Source: Brachypterus glaber (lineage: Eukaryota; Arthropoda; Insecta; Coleoptera; Kateretidae). Taken from it: a stretch of 64,000 bases of DNA. The stretch is taken from NCBI GenBank assembly GCA_958510825.1, contig OY294048.1, positions 13,223,589 to 13,287,588 on the forward strand. The letters run 5' to 3'. This document shows, piece after piece, positions 47,979-58,013 of this stretch. How positions within the stretch are numbered: position 1 is the stretch's first letter; every line of letters starts with the position of its first letter. The notes under the pieces are model-generated. The model did not search any database. It saw nothing but the letters and a program-made list of their open reading frames with translations, and was not told where the DNA came from. The position numbers and the translations under genes were made by a program.

Positions 47979-48111
47979 TATAGTCTACATCACGTATGGA
48001 ATAGTCATTCCGAGCTCGCGGGACCGTCATACTCGCCTGCCGGCTCGAATGACAAACTTTTCGCTCGCGCGAAATATTGTCTATTCCATACTAGTTATAG
48101 AATATACTATA
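47979..48111. repeat. 133-bp MITE with TATAGT termini
   Basis: TATAGTCTACATCACGTATG plus GAATAG at the left pairs with CTATTCCATACTAG ... ATACTATA at the right. The centre is GC-rich (CCGAGCTCGCGGGACCG, TCGCCTGCCGGCTCGA, TTTTCGCTCGCGCGAAA). The TATAGTATATTC terminus is shared with 54032-54310. Confidence 0.75.
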
Positions 48112-48439
48112 CCATTGCACATACGTTAAATAATTATAATCATGGTACCATGATTATAATCATAGTGTCCAGCGAAACTTAAATTCCCCAACTTGTCCTT
48201 ACAGGCCTGTAGCAAGGTGCAAATCTTTAGCCGCTAAAATGGGGCTGTGCCCCTCAAAAAATTGAGCTCCCTCGAAATCTAGAAAAATACTACTGCTTAG
48301 AAAAGAATTAAAAAAAAAATCAAAATGAAAAAAAAAAGAGAAAACGTTACCTCATCGCGATTTTTACCATTAACAATCCCAACCTTATTAAAATTAGTTT
48401 AATTGCCAAACCTCCTTACTATATCTGAAAGTGTTCCTG

Positions 48440-48600
48440 AGTTATTATTTAATTTTTTAGCCACTTTCAAAGAGACCTAGCTCCCTTACGACGCATTTTT
48501 AGACATATGTTTATAGAAACTTTTCTTCGTATTTTCCTTTGTAGAATCACCCCTTAAAATAAATTACCCTATTTCTGGAGAACCCTGTATGCATAGGTTC
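48440..48600. repeat. Family A relative, end fragment
   Basis: TTCCTGAGTTATTATTTAAT, GACGCATTTTTAGACATATG, TTTATAGAAAC and CCCTATTT follow one arm end of family A, closing with ACCCTGTA. Confidence 0.65.
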
Positions 48601-48629
48601 CTTATCCAACGTTCTCTGCTGGAATTATT

Positions 48630-48850
48630 TTTGGTAAAAAACGGTATGGGCCTAATCTAACTAAGAAAAAAAAAATGATTTTTTTACGTGTCCCGACGTT
48701 TTATATTCAAAAAGGGCGTTTTCCGTCAAAAGAAAATTTCTGTCTGTCTAGAAAATTTATGACTACGATAACTCAAGAACGCTAAGCTAAAGACTTCAAT
48801 TTTGGACAATAGGAGTAAAATGGAGTAAAAACCACTTTTTTATTTTTTTA
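48630..48850. repeat. Dispersed repeat K, copy 1
   Basis: GTGTCCCGACGTTTTATA, TCTGTCTGTCTAGAAAA, GATAACTCAAGAACGCTAAG, AAAGACTTCAATTTTGGA. Other copies: 56130-56350 and 63005-63290. Confidence 0.55.
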
Positions 48851-48852
48851 GG

Positions 48853-48854
<2 letters not shown>

Positions 48855-48921
<67 letters not shown>

Positions 48922-48956
48922 CAGGGGAATATATATATATATATATGACAGGGGAA
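48855..48956. repeat. TA microsatellite
   Basis: About 33 TA units followed by TGACAGGGGAA, then about 10 more TA units and TGACAGGGGAA again. Confidence 0.95.
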
Positions 48957-49555
48957 AGTTTATTTTTTCTATGCATTGAATTTAATTTCATGAGTTATGT
49001 GGTATTTTAATTTTAATAAAAAAAACGCTATTTGCGGATTGACTTTAAAACTCGATGCGATGACAAATTTATCTCTTTGTACGTGATAAATGGTAAAATA
49101 TCGTGTCAGCTGAATTGAAAGCATGAGAATTAAGTGCATTAATAAATTAACAGGGCCGTATTCAATGAAAAAGCACACGACATTACATAATACTGCCGTC
49201 GTAAGCAGGGACTTTCCGAGGTTTTTGTCGCGGGGGGTGTAAAGGTAATCGGCAAAAAACTGGTAGTCTACTACCAGTTTTTTGCCGATTACCAACAAAA
49301 TTTGTTTCACCCCAAAAAAAATTACCCCAAAAATTTTGTTTACCCTTACCAATTATTTTGTTGACTAAAAAAAAAAAGTGATCAACTCTAAAAATGTCGG
49401 AACGTCCCTGGTCCTAAGCGAGATGGTCGTTTCTGATTATTTGAGTTTTTCACTTTTTCTTGCACCTTACTTCAATTACAAAAAAAATCGTATTTTACAT
49501 TTTGAAAGATTTATTTACTTAGAATTTCTTAGAAATATTATTATACCTATCATCA

Positions 49556-49925
49556 CATTGGGCCTACATACTGAGGAGACATCGGCCGCCTTACGCCGCA
49601 TACAACTGGCCAATGATGGTAAAACTGCAATGGCCCCGAAGGCCAACGATTTTTTTTTTAATTTTTAAGTTGGAAATTTATCATTTGCCTAGGTTGGCCA
49701 ACGTACGTTGGTTCATACGACTGCGGCCTTAGATTGGCCAATGTAAGATTTTACGATCGTAATTATCGTTGGCTTTAAAGCGGCCTTCGGGCGGCCAATG
49801 TAGGACCAATGCAGTTTTGCCAACATTGGCCCGTCGTATGCGGCCTTAGGCCGGCTAATGTCTCCTGAGTATGTAGGCCCAATGTGGGTTTGCCAACGGT
49901 CGGCCAACGAACCAATGTTTGTTGG
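49556..49925. mobile_element. MITE-like inverted repeat with TTGGCCAA/CGGCC core
   Basis: CATTGGGCCTACATACTGAG at 49556 mirrors CTGAGTATGTAGGCCCAATG ending at 49884; at the right the pattern continues to TTTGTTGGG. Inside, TTGGCCAA, GCGGCCTT, GGCCAATG and CCAACGTACGTTGG recur on both strands. The overall design matches the GGATATCC and AAGACGTCTT elements, with CCCAACAAAC-like outer end instead of CCCAGAYAGC. Confidence 0.68.
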
Positions 49926-50829
49926 GAAGTCAATTTTCCTCAAAACAAAAAAAAATGCAGATACGACCAAGTAACTCCCCTACAACCCTTAAATGCATGA
50001 TTTTACATTACACAAATTTTACAGAAAAATACCAATCAAAGGCTTAGAAATCAAATAAAAGTTAATTCATGTTAAATACCCCTACCACCCCTGCCTCGCG
50101 CCAGCTCTGACCACAAGTGATTTTATAACAAAAACCACTAGTTTAAGTTTATTTATAAAAAATTATAAACAATTGTCCTAAGACAATAGATGGAAAAAAT
50201 CCCCTAAGCTGTATTTTGTAGAAATAGACGTCAGATTCTTTGAAATAGAAAATTTGTTTATTTATATTAAAAATATAAATCCAGAAAAACATTCGCGCAG
50301 GATATGCAAAACATTCTTAGCTCTTAAAATTAAAATTTTAATTAAACAGTCACGTCACTGTTTTTATAGGTTAACCTAAACCGTGTTGGGGGGGGGGGGA
50401 GCCTTAATAAAAAAATTTAAAACACGGGAAAACCATTATTTTTCCTACAAATTGATATTTGAAAAAAATCAATAATAAAGATTTTCCAAACTGTGTGTGT
50501 GTTCCTTTTTAATTTGAGTAGGTGTGGGGGGGGGTGATGCATCGCACGTCACTTTTTTAGATTTTAGGGGTTCTAAGCGAAAGTGACAAAAAGTGACACA
50601 GGTGGGTTGGGAGGAGGTCAAAATTTTTCCAAACTGCAGTGACATAATTGTTGAACAGCCCCTGGTTGGGCTGGGGTCCATATATTACAAAGGGGGGAGT
50701 TTACAATAAAAGTGAAAGTTATTGACAGGGGGAGGGAGGGGGCGCTTTCATGGGAGGGGTAGGAGGGCACCCCCCAATCACGCTCGATTTGAGAAAATCC
50801 ACAGTTTTGTAGGTAAAACTGAGTAAATT
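49926..50829. other. Intergenic
   Basis: No gene. GAACAGCCCCTG (50654) and GGGGTCCATATATTAC (50674) are Harbinger-like ends facing away from each other. G-rich homopolymers at 50389-50400 and 50526-50534. Confidence 0.4.
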
Positions 50830-51265
50830 TAGTGGTAGACATCGGAAATTGCTAGAATAGTTGGGAAAATAGAGGGGTACAGTTGGAAATTTGGCCGGTA
50901 ATTTCCAGTAAGGGTAAAGCTTTTTTCTAGTTGGGAAAATGGTAGTAGTAGGTACAGTTGGGTAATTTTTCAGAGGTGAGGACCTTTTTTTTATTTTTTT
51001 TGTCATCAAAAATTCGGGGCAGGGTTAAAAAAAATTTTTGGTGTGAGTCATCAAAAATTCTGGCAGTGCCCTGCAGGGGTATAAATCAAAATTACTAAAA
51101 AAAAGATCCTCTCCTCCTCAAAATTCCCACCTGTACCGCCAATTTTCCCAACTTCTTAATACCCTGAGAAAAAATCTTAACCTCTGACGGAAAATCTGTA
51201 CAAATTTCCCAACTCTACCACAAAATTTTCCCAACTATGTATAGTGCCAATTTCCGAACTTTTCC
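50830..51265. repeat. Degenerate foldback upstream of the psq gene
   Basis: AGTTGGGAAAAT, GGTACAGTTGG and AAATTTGGCCGGTAATTTCC on the left face CCAATTTTCCCAAC, CCTGTACCGCC and ATTTCCCAACTCTACC on the right. Arms ~200 bp, imperfect. Confidence 0.6.
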
Positions 51266-51299
51266 ACTCAATTCATTATACCAACTGGACAGTAATTCT

Positions 51300-51634
51300 T
51301 TCCCCCCCTTACCCCCCTCCCCCCCCCCCGGCGGTATCACCGGAGCTATAGCTCTAATTACTTCTTAGCTAGGGGAATCCGCGCTAAAACCGCCGCTGGA
51401 TAGACCGACTCTAAACAAAAAATATTTGAAAGTATTTTGCAGAATACTACAAAACATCAGCAGGTATCGCGCTCAAATGTGTGTAGTTCAGACAGTACGG
51501 GGCAGATCGCGCCACCGCTCCCATGTTGCGAAAGTTTTTGTTTACCGTCAGGTGGCACTAGCTGTTTATCTGTTTATGTTTTGTCGTTTTATTCGTTTTT
51601 TTATTGGGTTTCGTGTGATTTTTTTCCATTATAG
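51300..51634 (+). promoter_or_regulatory. Probable promoter and 5' UTR exon of the psq gene
   Basis: A GC-richer stretch (51320-51420, GGCGGTATCACCGGAGC, CGCTAAAACCGCCGCTGG) is followed by sequence ending in a strong donor, ATAG then GTAAGA at 51635. Bases 51300 to ~51430 would be promoter and ~51430-51634 a non-coding first exon. It carries an upstream ATG at 51478 whose frame runs through the donor but is out of phase with the main frame, which would tend to dampen translation if included. The exact start and the splice to 52245 are inference. Confidence 0.5.
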
Positions 51635-52249
51635 GTAAGAAAAATTAATAATTTTTAAATCTACATTTTGTTTCTGTACTTGTAGCAAAATATATATATT
51701 TTTTATTTTTGTAAAAAAAGTGTTTATGGACAAAGTTAAAAAAATATAATTTTTAACCTCAAATCATCTTTGTGCTTAAAAAGATGCCCAAAAACGACAT
51801 AAAATGGCGGAACAATTTTTTAAGAAATATTTTTATAACAACACAAATTAATTTTAACGCAGTTTAATTAACCCTTTTTCCCAAATTGTATTTTTTACTT
51901 TTTTACAAAAAAAAAAACATTTAAATTTTTTTTTGGAACCTTGTTTTTGAAACTTATTTTTTTTTTTGTAAAAAAAAAAGATTTTTTGACCACCTTCCAT
52001 AAGGACACTAGATTGGTGTTGTACATCTATATATACAGGGTGTCCCACCAAAAACAGATCAATCGATTTTTGGCGTTATTATTAGAGATCGGAATAAAAT
52101 TTATGTCAGTCAGTATCCACCCAACAAGCCATTACTGTGCATAAACAAAAGTTTTGTTTTTGAGATTAGTAAAAGAATCTAAAAAATATTCTTGGAACTC
52201 GTCATAATAAACAGATAATTTTTAAAAGGATTTTTTGTTTTCAGGTCCT

Positions 52250-52527
52250 ATGCCTATAACATCCAAAGAAAAAGACCTAAATCTGGGAAACTGGACAGAA
52301 GAAAGCCTTAAAACTGCCATGGAAGTGATACAAAATGGAGCAATCAAAACTGAAAATGACGAAGAAGAGAAAAAATATATAAAAACCGGGTTGATTACTC
52401 TAGACAAAAATATGGCCATGAAAAATGAAAATTATGAAACAGACATTAGTATGCTACACGAAAGTGTTGAAATTAAAGAAGAAAATGGGACAGATGAAGA
52501 AAAACATACAGACCAAAATGGAGAACT
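52250..52527 (+). CDS. psq-domain gene, coding exon 1 (acidic leader with truncated psq module)
   Basis: Acceptor TTTTGTTTTCAG ends at 52244; the first in-frame ATG is 52250. Donor: CT then GTAAGT at 52528. The exon encodes ~92 residues and ends two bases into a codon. Residues 13-28 (LGNWTEESLKTAMEVIQNGA) match the first helix of the psq domains in the next two exons (W-T-x-x-x-L), but the second helix and GIPRTSL turn are gone, replaced by an acidic, lysine-rich stretch (ENDEEEKKY, EIKEENGTDEEKHT). So it looks like a decayed third module now serving as an N-terminal leader. The frame and phase join exactly to 54361. Without a longer upstream exon in view, the ATG at 52250 is my start; a missing upstream coding exon remains possible. 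Confidence 0.72.
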
Positions 52528-53279
52528 GTAAGTATTTAAAAATTAACAGCTTTTTTTATCAGGAATTAATTAAAATTTTTTGGAAAACTAAAATTTCAAT
52601 TAACACAATCTAATGAAATTTTTTTTTCACTATTATTTCTTTTTTTTAAAAACTTTTTGAAAAACAAAATTATTACTCGGACAAGACCTATCATTCCTAA
52701 TAAACTTTGACCTACTGAAAATAATGTCCATATTTTTCCATGACATCAATTTTGTTGTTGCATGGGGTAAAATTGCCCAAATTGCAATATTTTCTCTAAA
52801 CATTAGACCCTAACTAATAGTCAACTGTAATGCATTAAATGATCCACTGTAAAAATTTAAAACACTCTTCTGAAATTTTCATTTTCAAATTGTAAAGAAT
52901 GAGTGATAGAGACATTTGGACTTTGTATAGAAAGAAACTCTACTCATTGCCATTAACGCTGACAGCCGAGTTGCGCCCTCTGTAACTGTACCAAAGTACC
53001 TGTGAAAATTTATAATATATGAAACTTATTGAAAATTTCAAGAGCTACAAGTTTTTTCCTCCTCCGATGAATAATTTGGCTGAAAAATGGAAAAAAAAAA
53101 CAATTTCACCTCCAACATGCCTATTTTTGAGTTAACCTCGGAATTAACTCGATTGTTTTTAATATATTAAAAAAATGATCCCAGCTAAAATTGTTTAAAA
53201 TTTCCTCAACAAAATTGGTTATATGCATTTTTATCCTAAGTTGCAATTTAATCAACTCACCCCTAAAATTCAAGGTAGC

Positions 53280-53975
53280 GGTAGCAAAATGGGGGGCGAA
53301 GTTACTATTTTGCCCCAAACTTTTTTATATGTATTTCTTTTGACATTTTCTCAATAAAATATAATTCTTTAGTTAAAAATACACCATAAAACCAACCGTT
53401 TTCGAAATTCAGTTTTAAGAGTACTACCAGGTCTTAAAAGATAACCCTTCCTAAGTGGATGTAGCTCCCTTAAAATCCATTTGTGATCATTTGTGTTTGG
53501 GAACTTTTTATTATAGTTTTTAATGTATAATCGATTTGCATTATTAAAATGTTTATTGGAGATTTTTAGTTCCTATTTTTGATGCTCAGAACGTGAAAAA
53601 ATCTCTTTAACTGCAATTTTATCGAAAACGGTTAGTTCTAAGGTGTTATACTAAGGGTCATTTTTATGTATTTTTAACTAGAAAATCATATTTTATTGAG
53701 AAAATGTCAAAAAAATACAGATAAAAAAGTTTGGGGCAAAAAGTGACATAGCCCCCCCCCCATTTTGCACGTCCCTGGTTAAAATTATCAAATAAAAATT
53801 ACATAAAATGATAGCCTTTATCAATATATATAATAAAAACTCTTTTTTAGGGGCACTGTTAGAAGGACCGTAGCTCCCTTAGGGCTCGTTTCCGGACCAA
53901 CCTTTATAGGAACTTTTTTTCTTATTTTTGTATGTAGCATCACCTCTAAAATTTCGCGAGTTCTGGAACACCCTG
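53280..53975. repeat. Family A relative in intron
   Basis: Palindromic arms (AAAATGGGGGGCGAAGT... against ...ATAGCCCCCCCCCATTTTGC; CCAACCGTTTTCG against CGAAAACGGTTAG) centred near 53520, then a tail with CCGTAGCTCCCTTAGGGCTC and the end GGAACACCCTGTA. Diverged in sequence from 8648-9822 but same design. Confidence 0.65.
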
Positions 53976-54031
53976 TATGTGTGGTAGAGATGTGTGTGAG
54001 TAGAGATGTGCGTGGGTAGAGATGTGATGAG

Positions 54032-54310
54032 TATAGTATATTCAACTTCAAAATGAAGTAAGTGTAAACAAACGCACGTGACAACAACGGATTTAGTGAC
54101 AGGATAGGACTCGAAACAAAATATTTCTATATAACGGTCCATTGCAATGCTTTGCACGCTTCTTCGCAGGTACTCATGTACTGACCAGTTTAATCTACAT
54201 CCCTACTCTCGCAACATTCGAGTGTTCTAACCAATGAAACCACGCGCCAGCTGCCGCCTGTGCGATTGTTTTATTTACTTCTACTGCATATTAAAGTTGA
54301 ATATACTATA
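54032..54310. mobile_element. MITE with TATAGTATATTCAAC termini, 50 bp before exon 2 acceptor
   Basis: TATAGTATATTCAACTTCAA at the left mirrors TTAAAGTTGAATATACTATA at the right, with AAGTAAGTG/TTTACTTCT next in. About 280 bp. Same first 12 bases as the 47979-48111 element. Its right end lies 50 bp upstream of the exon acceptor, so it forms most of the intron's 3' part. Confidence 0.75.
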
Positions 54311-54360
54311 GAGATTTGTGTCACCCCTTATTTTCTTTATAAAAAAGCATTTCATTTCAG

Positions 54361-54924
54361 ATCATCATTGAAAAGGAAAAGACAACCCTCCCTACTTCGA
54401 GGAAAATGGACACAAAAAGACCTCGATGACGCGTTGCAGGCCGTCAGTGAGGGAATGACCGTAAAAAAAGCGGCAAACTTATTCGGTATACCCCGGACTT
54501 CCTTACAAAATCGCGTCAGCTCTGCAAAAGTGAAAAAGACAAACACCCGTTTCTACCAATGCGTTTTGGGCGAGGAAAACGAGAAAATCCTAGCCGATCG
54601 AATCAAAGAATTACAGAAAAACGGAGTCAAATTTAACTTGACCGAGATCCGGCGAATTGCGTATGCGTTTGCAGTAGAACGCAATATCAAACACCAGTTT
54701 AATCAAAAGGACAAAATGGCGGGCATCGATTGGGTGAGAAATTTCAGGAGCAGAAATCCTGATATTATTAACCAGGATGAAAAAGTAACTGAAGAAGAAG
54801 AAGAAGCGAATAACAGGGAGGATAATGAATTGAGTAAAGATGAAGATTCTGATGAAGATTCGGATGAAATGGGCGATACAGACGAAGATCAAAAGCCAGA
54901 AGATCAAAGTGGAGATCCAAATAA
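54361..54924 (+). CDS. psq-domain gene, coding exon 2: psq + CENP-B-like DNA-binding module
   Basis: Acceptor TTCATTTCAG ends at 54360; donor AA then GTGAGT at 54925. 188 codons. The first base completes the split codon from exon 1 and the last two bases open the next, so phase is preserved. After a basic KRKR start comes the psq helix-turn-helix: GKWTQKDLDDALQAVSEGMT, VKKAANLFGIPRTSLQNRV. Then LGEENEKILADRIKELQKNG and EIRRIAYAFAVERNIKH ... MAGIDWVRNFRSRNPDI, which resembles the CENP-B-type HTH of pogo/Tigger transposases. An acidic tail follows (DEDSDEDSDEMGDTDEDQ). This is the DNA-binding half of a pogo-like protein without any DDE catalytic domain, so it probably acts as a nuclear DNA-binding factor. 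If the donor is skipped, the frame stops at once (TGA 54926-54928). Confidence 0.85.
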
Positions 54925-55074
54925 GTGAGTCTATTTTATTTACATCGGCACTTAGTGCTACTAAGAGTGCCGATGTATTGAAATCTTCGCCGAAAAGTCA
55001 AAATCTTTGACCACGTTTTTTTTTCACAATTCTCGACTATTAGACGATTCCGAAATCAGTAAAAAAAATTTTTG

Positions 55075-55075
55075 C

Positions 55076-55107
<32 letters not shown>
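55075..55107. repeat. TGTC microsatellite
   Basis: About seven TCTG units in intron 2. Confidence 0.9.
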
Positions 55108-55108
<1 letters not shown>

Positions 55109-55229
55109 GGTGTAAACTCTCTAACTCCATTTCTACATATATCGACTTGCGGTTTTTTGCATATTGTTTCTTATAAGGGGGTAAAAATTGGGGAAAACTC
55201 CTATTTTTTAGCGTTTTTTGTTTATAATT

Positions 55230-55668
55230 AAGGCAATTATTATTGTAAAATAATTAAAAAGCTTATAATGAACTTCAAGTTAATTTTACTGTTAAAAACA
55301 ATTAGTGTGACCGCGGTTTCGCTATAATAGAGATAGCATCTACGGACTTAAATACATATAATGGGACATCTTTTACATTCAAGTCATAAATAACACAAAG
55401 GACATTACACAATTAATAAATTAGGTTACGAATTAAAAATATGTCACTGAAAATGTATATTTTTAATTCGTAACCTAATTTATTAATTGTGTAATGTCCT
55501 TTGTGTTATTTATGACTTGAATGTTAAAGATGTCCCATTATATGTATTTAAGTCCGTAGATGCTATCTCTATTATAGCGAAACCGCGGTCACACTAATTG
55601 TTTTTAACAATAAAATTAACGTGAAGTTGATTATAAGCTTTTTAATTATAATTATTTTATAATAAACC
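55230..55668. repeat. Near-perfect 440-bp inverted repeat in intron 2
   Basis: Left arm (about 55230-55442) and right arm (about 55455-55668) are complementary almost base for base, with a loop of ~12 nt. Markers: GTGTGACCGCGGTTTCGCTA at the left and its complement at the right; TTACACAATTAATAAATTAG likewise. An intronic transcript would fold into a ~200-bp duplex. Probably a young foldback element. Confidence 0.92.
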
Positions 55669-56129
55669 ACTTCACTATAAGAAGTTCAGACGTTTAGAAC
55701 CATGAATGAATTTTCAAACTGGATAATTATTATTGTATTTGGTTAATTTAGCACTTATATAAAAGATAATTTTAAATTGGTCAAAAAATGTTATAAACAA
55801 CGTTTTCCTAAAACGCATTGTTTCGAGATATTGGCGTTTAAAGGTTTTTTTAGCATATCTTACATATTTATAACCCGATTTCAAAAAATTATATTTTAAA
55901 TAAAAGCTCTTTTTAAGCCCTATAAAAAATGTTATATACAGTTTTTTGCTAGAATATAATGTTTTAAAGATACAGAATTTAAAATCAAACAAAACACCTA
56001 GTTTGAAATTTGCAAACTAGATGGCTCTAGTGTACAATAGTGCCGATGTTTTGACATGGTGCTTGCAAAGTTTCATCTAGTTTAATATAAAAAACTATCT
56101 AGGGAAATTTGACCTTTGGTATTTCCACA

Positions 56130-56350
56130 AAGAATGTCTTGCGTTAGAATATTTTTTGTTACTTTTTTTACGTATCTCGACGTTTTACACGCAGAAACAA
56201 TTTTTCTGTCGGTCTGTATGCCACGGAAAATTTTTGATCATGATAACTGGGTAACCCTTTCAGCTAAAGAGAAATTTGGGAAATATAGATTGCTCATCCA
56301 AAGTTCTCGGATGGATTTTTTTTTTTGTTAAAATCGGGGTGGGGTAAGTC
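56130..56350. repeat. Dispersed repeat K, copy 2
   Basis: ACGTATCTCGACGTTTTACA, TCTGTCGGTCTGTATGCCAC, GATAACTGGGTAACCC and CCAAAGTTCTCGGATGGA parallel 48630-48850 and 63005-63290. A family F scrap follows at 56400-56495. Confidence 0.55.
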
Positions 56351-56778
56351 GGTTAGGGTGTAGAAACTATTAAAAAAAATATTTTTTCGAAAATGTTTCG
56401 TCTTCGTTTTTTATTGGGGGGACATTTTTTTAATGCAAAGGGGGTCGTGTGCTACATCATTTTAAATGTTATAAAATTATCTATTTAACTATATTTTTTT
56501 TATTTTTGTGTAAGGTTTTAATGGCGATTTCTCCCGTTAGATTAGACAGGGACAAAAGTTCTACCCAAAAAGGATAGAAGACATACATACACTCCCACTT
56601 CCACCCAACCAAACAAATTCTGTATTTGTTCTTTGTTGAACTAATACAATATTTACTTGGCCGGGCGAAATGTGTTACTATAATATTTTTATTAAAGAAA
56701 TTACTGGCGCCATCTAAATTTTAGTAGAATTATCTTATTCTACAGATTCACATTAGCTGTGTTCGTTCGTGCCGCTTA

Positions 56779-56870
56779 GTGCTACACTTTCAGGCCAACC
56801 AAATAAATACTGTATTTGTTGTATAAAAAACAAATACAGTATTTATTTGGTTGGCTGGAAAGCGTAGCAC
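56779..56870. repeat. Compact 92-nt hairpin in intron 2
   Basis: Two 42-nt arms (56779-56820, 56829-56870) pair with only about three mismatches around an 8-nt loop GTATAAAA. Arm ends read GTGCTACACTTTC and GAAAGCGTAGCAC; the loop side is ATAAATACTGTATTTGTT. Size and loop resemble a pre-miRNA or a tiny MITE; AACCAAACAAATTCTGTATT nearby (56607) is related. Confidence 0.85.
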
Positions 56871-57311
56871 AAATGAGATAGAGATAGGGCAGACGTCTTT
56901 TGTTTCATAATTCTAGTTGTAGAGATTAATTTAATCGCGCAGACGTAGTGTCGCTTAAATGATAATGTTCTTAAGCAGAATGAATAAATCTACAAATTTG
57001 GCGAACATTGGCTATCTTATCTCAAAATGGCTATTTTTGGACTAGTACTGTTTTTCCACTGACCAATTCAATTAAGTTCATTATTATTGGATTTTATGAA
57101 TGAAGACCATAAATAGAAGATTTTTTTAAACTCCTTAAAAACTTTTATAAACATTTTTTTTATTACATTGTTTTCTAGATTAATATATTGACGTTTAAAG
57201 CAGTCAAATATTTTTTTAATATAACTCATTATCCAGTTAAAAAAAATATATATTTCAAATGTAGGAAATTTTAGGCCCTATAAAAAAATTTATATACAGT
57301 TTTCTGCTATA

Positions 57312-57875
57312 CTCCGTCCAGTTATGCAAGATAGTAAGGGACGCGGCCCGTTTTACACCACAGAGCGCATAAATAGCATAATTATGCATAAATCGTAGTG
57401 TATCAAAAATTTAACAGATGTCAGTACTGTTTTCCTGGAAAGGGCCCATCCAAAGACTCGCATAACAAGCATAGTACATAAGAATGCGATGCCAGGATTG
57501 GCTTGATGTGTCGTCATGTATCTTGTAATGGTTGTTATGCGAGCCTCTGGATAGGTCTTAAGTTGTAATTGTAAAATTTGACGTTTTCCGTGTGTTCAAT
57601 ATAATTTACGTTTGTACAATATGTAGAATATGCTAATTTAGTGTGAGTGTATGAAGAATAAACCAAAAAAGTACCTTTTTCAATACCATACAAAATAACA
57701 TTAAGTATAACCATTTTTTTATGTAACTTTCTCTTGTTTTATTAGCTTTAACGACCGTCAATAATTGTCATAGACAAAAAATGTCACAATATTTTATATG
57801 GTACGAGTTTTTAACCAATGATGTAGTTTAAAAATCGCGGGAATTTTAAACTACTATCTTGCATAAATACGGACT
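57312..57875. mobile_element. MITE in intron 2 (TTATGCAAGATAGTA termini)
   Basis: CTCCGTCCAGTTATGCAAGA plus TAGTA at the left mirrors TACTATCTTGCATAAATACG plus GACTTTAG at the right. Inside, 57443-57558 is a second inverted pair (CATCCAAAGACTCGCATAAC against GTTATGCGAGCCTCTGGATA). ~560 bp, non-coding; ends near the exon 3 acceptor (140 bp). Confidence 0.68.
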
Positions 57876-58013
57876 TTAGAATATAAGATTTTGGAGTTGC
57901 AGACTTTCAAAATTTAATTTATTTAACTTACACAAGATAAGATCATCTAGTTTTAATTTAGTGCCACAACAACTTAAAATAACTATTATTCTAATTATTA
58001 TTGTAAATTTCAG

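Noticed and set aside
51426..51638. Two overlapping frames in the psq 5' exon as coding sequence
   Set aside because: Neither joins exon 52245 in the frame of the psq protein: one is out of phase and the in-phase frame has a stop just before the donor.
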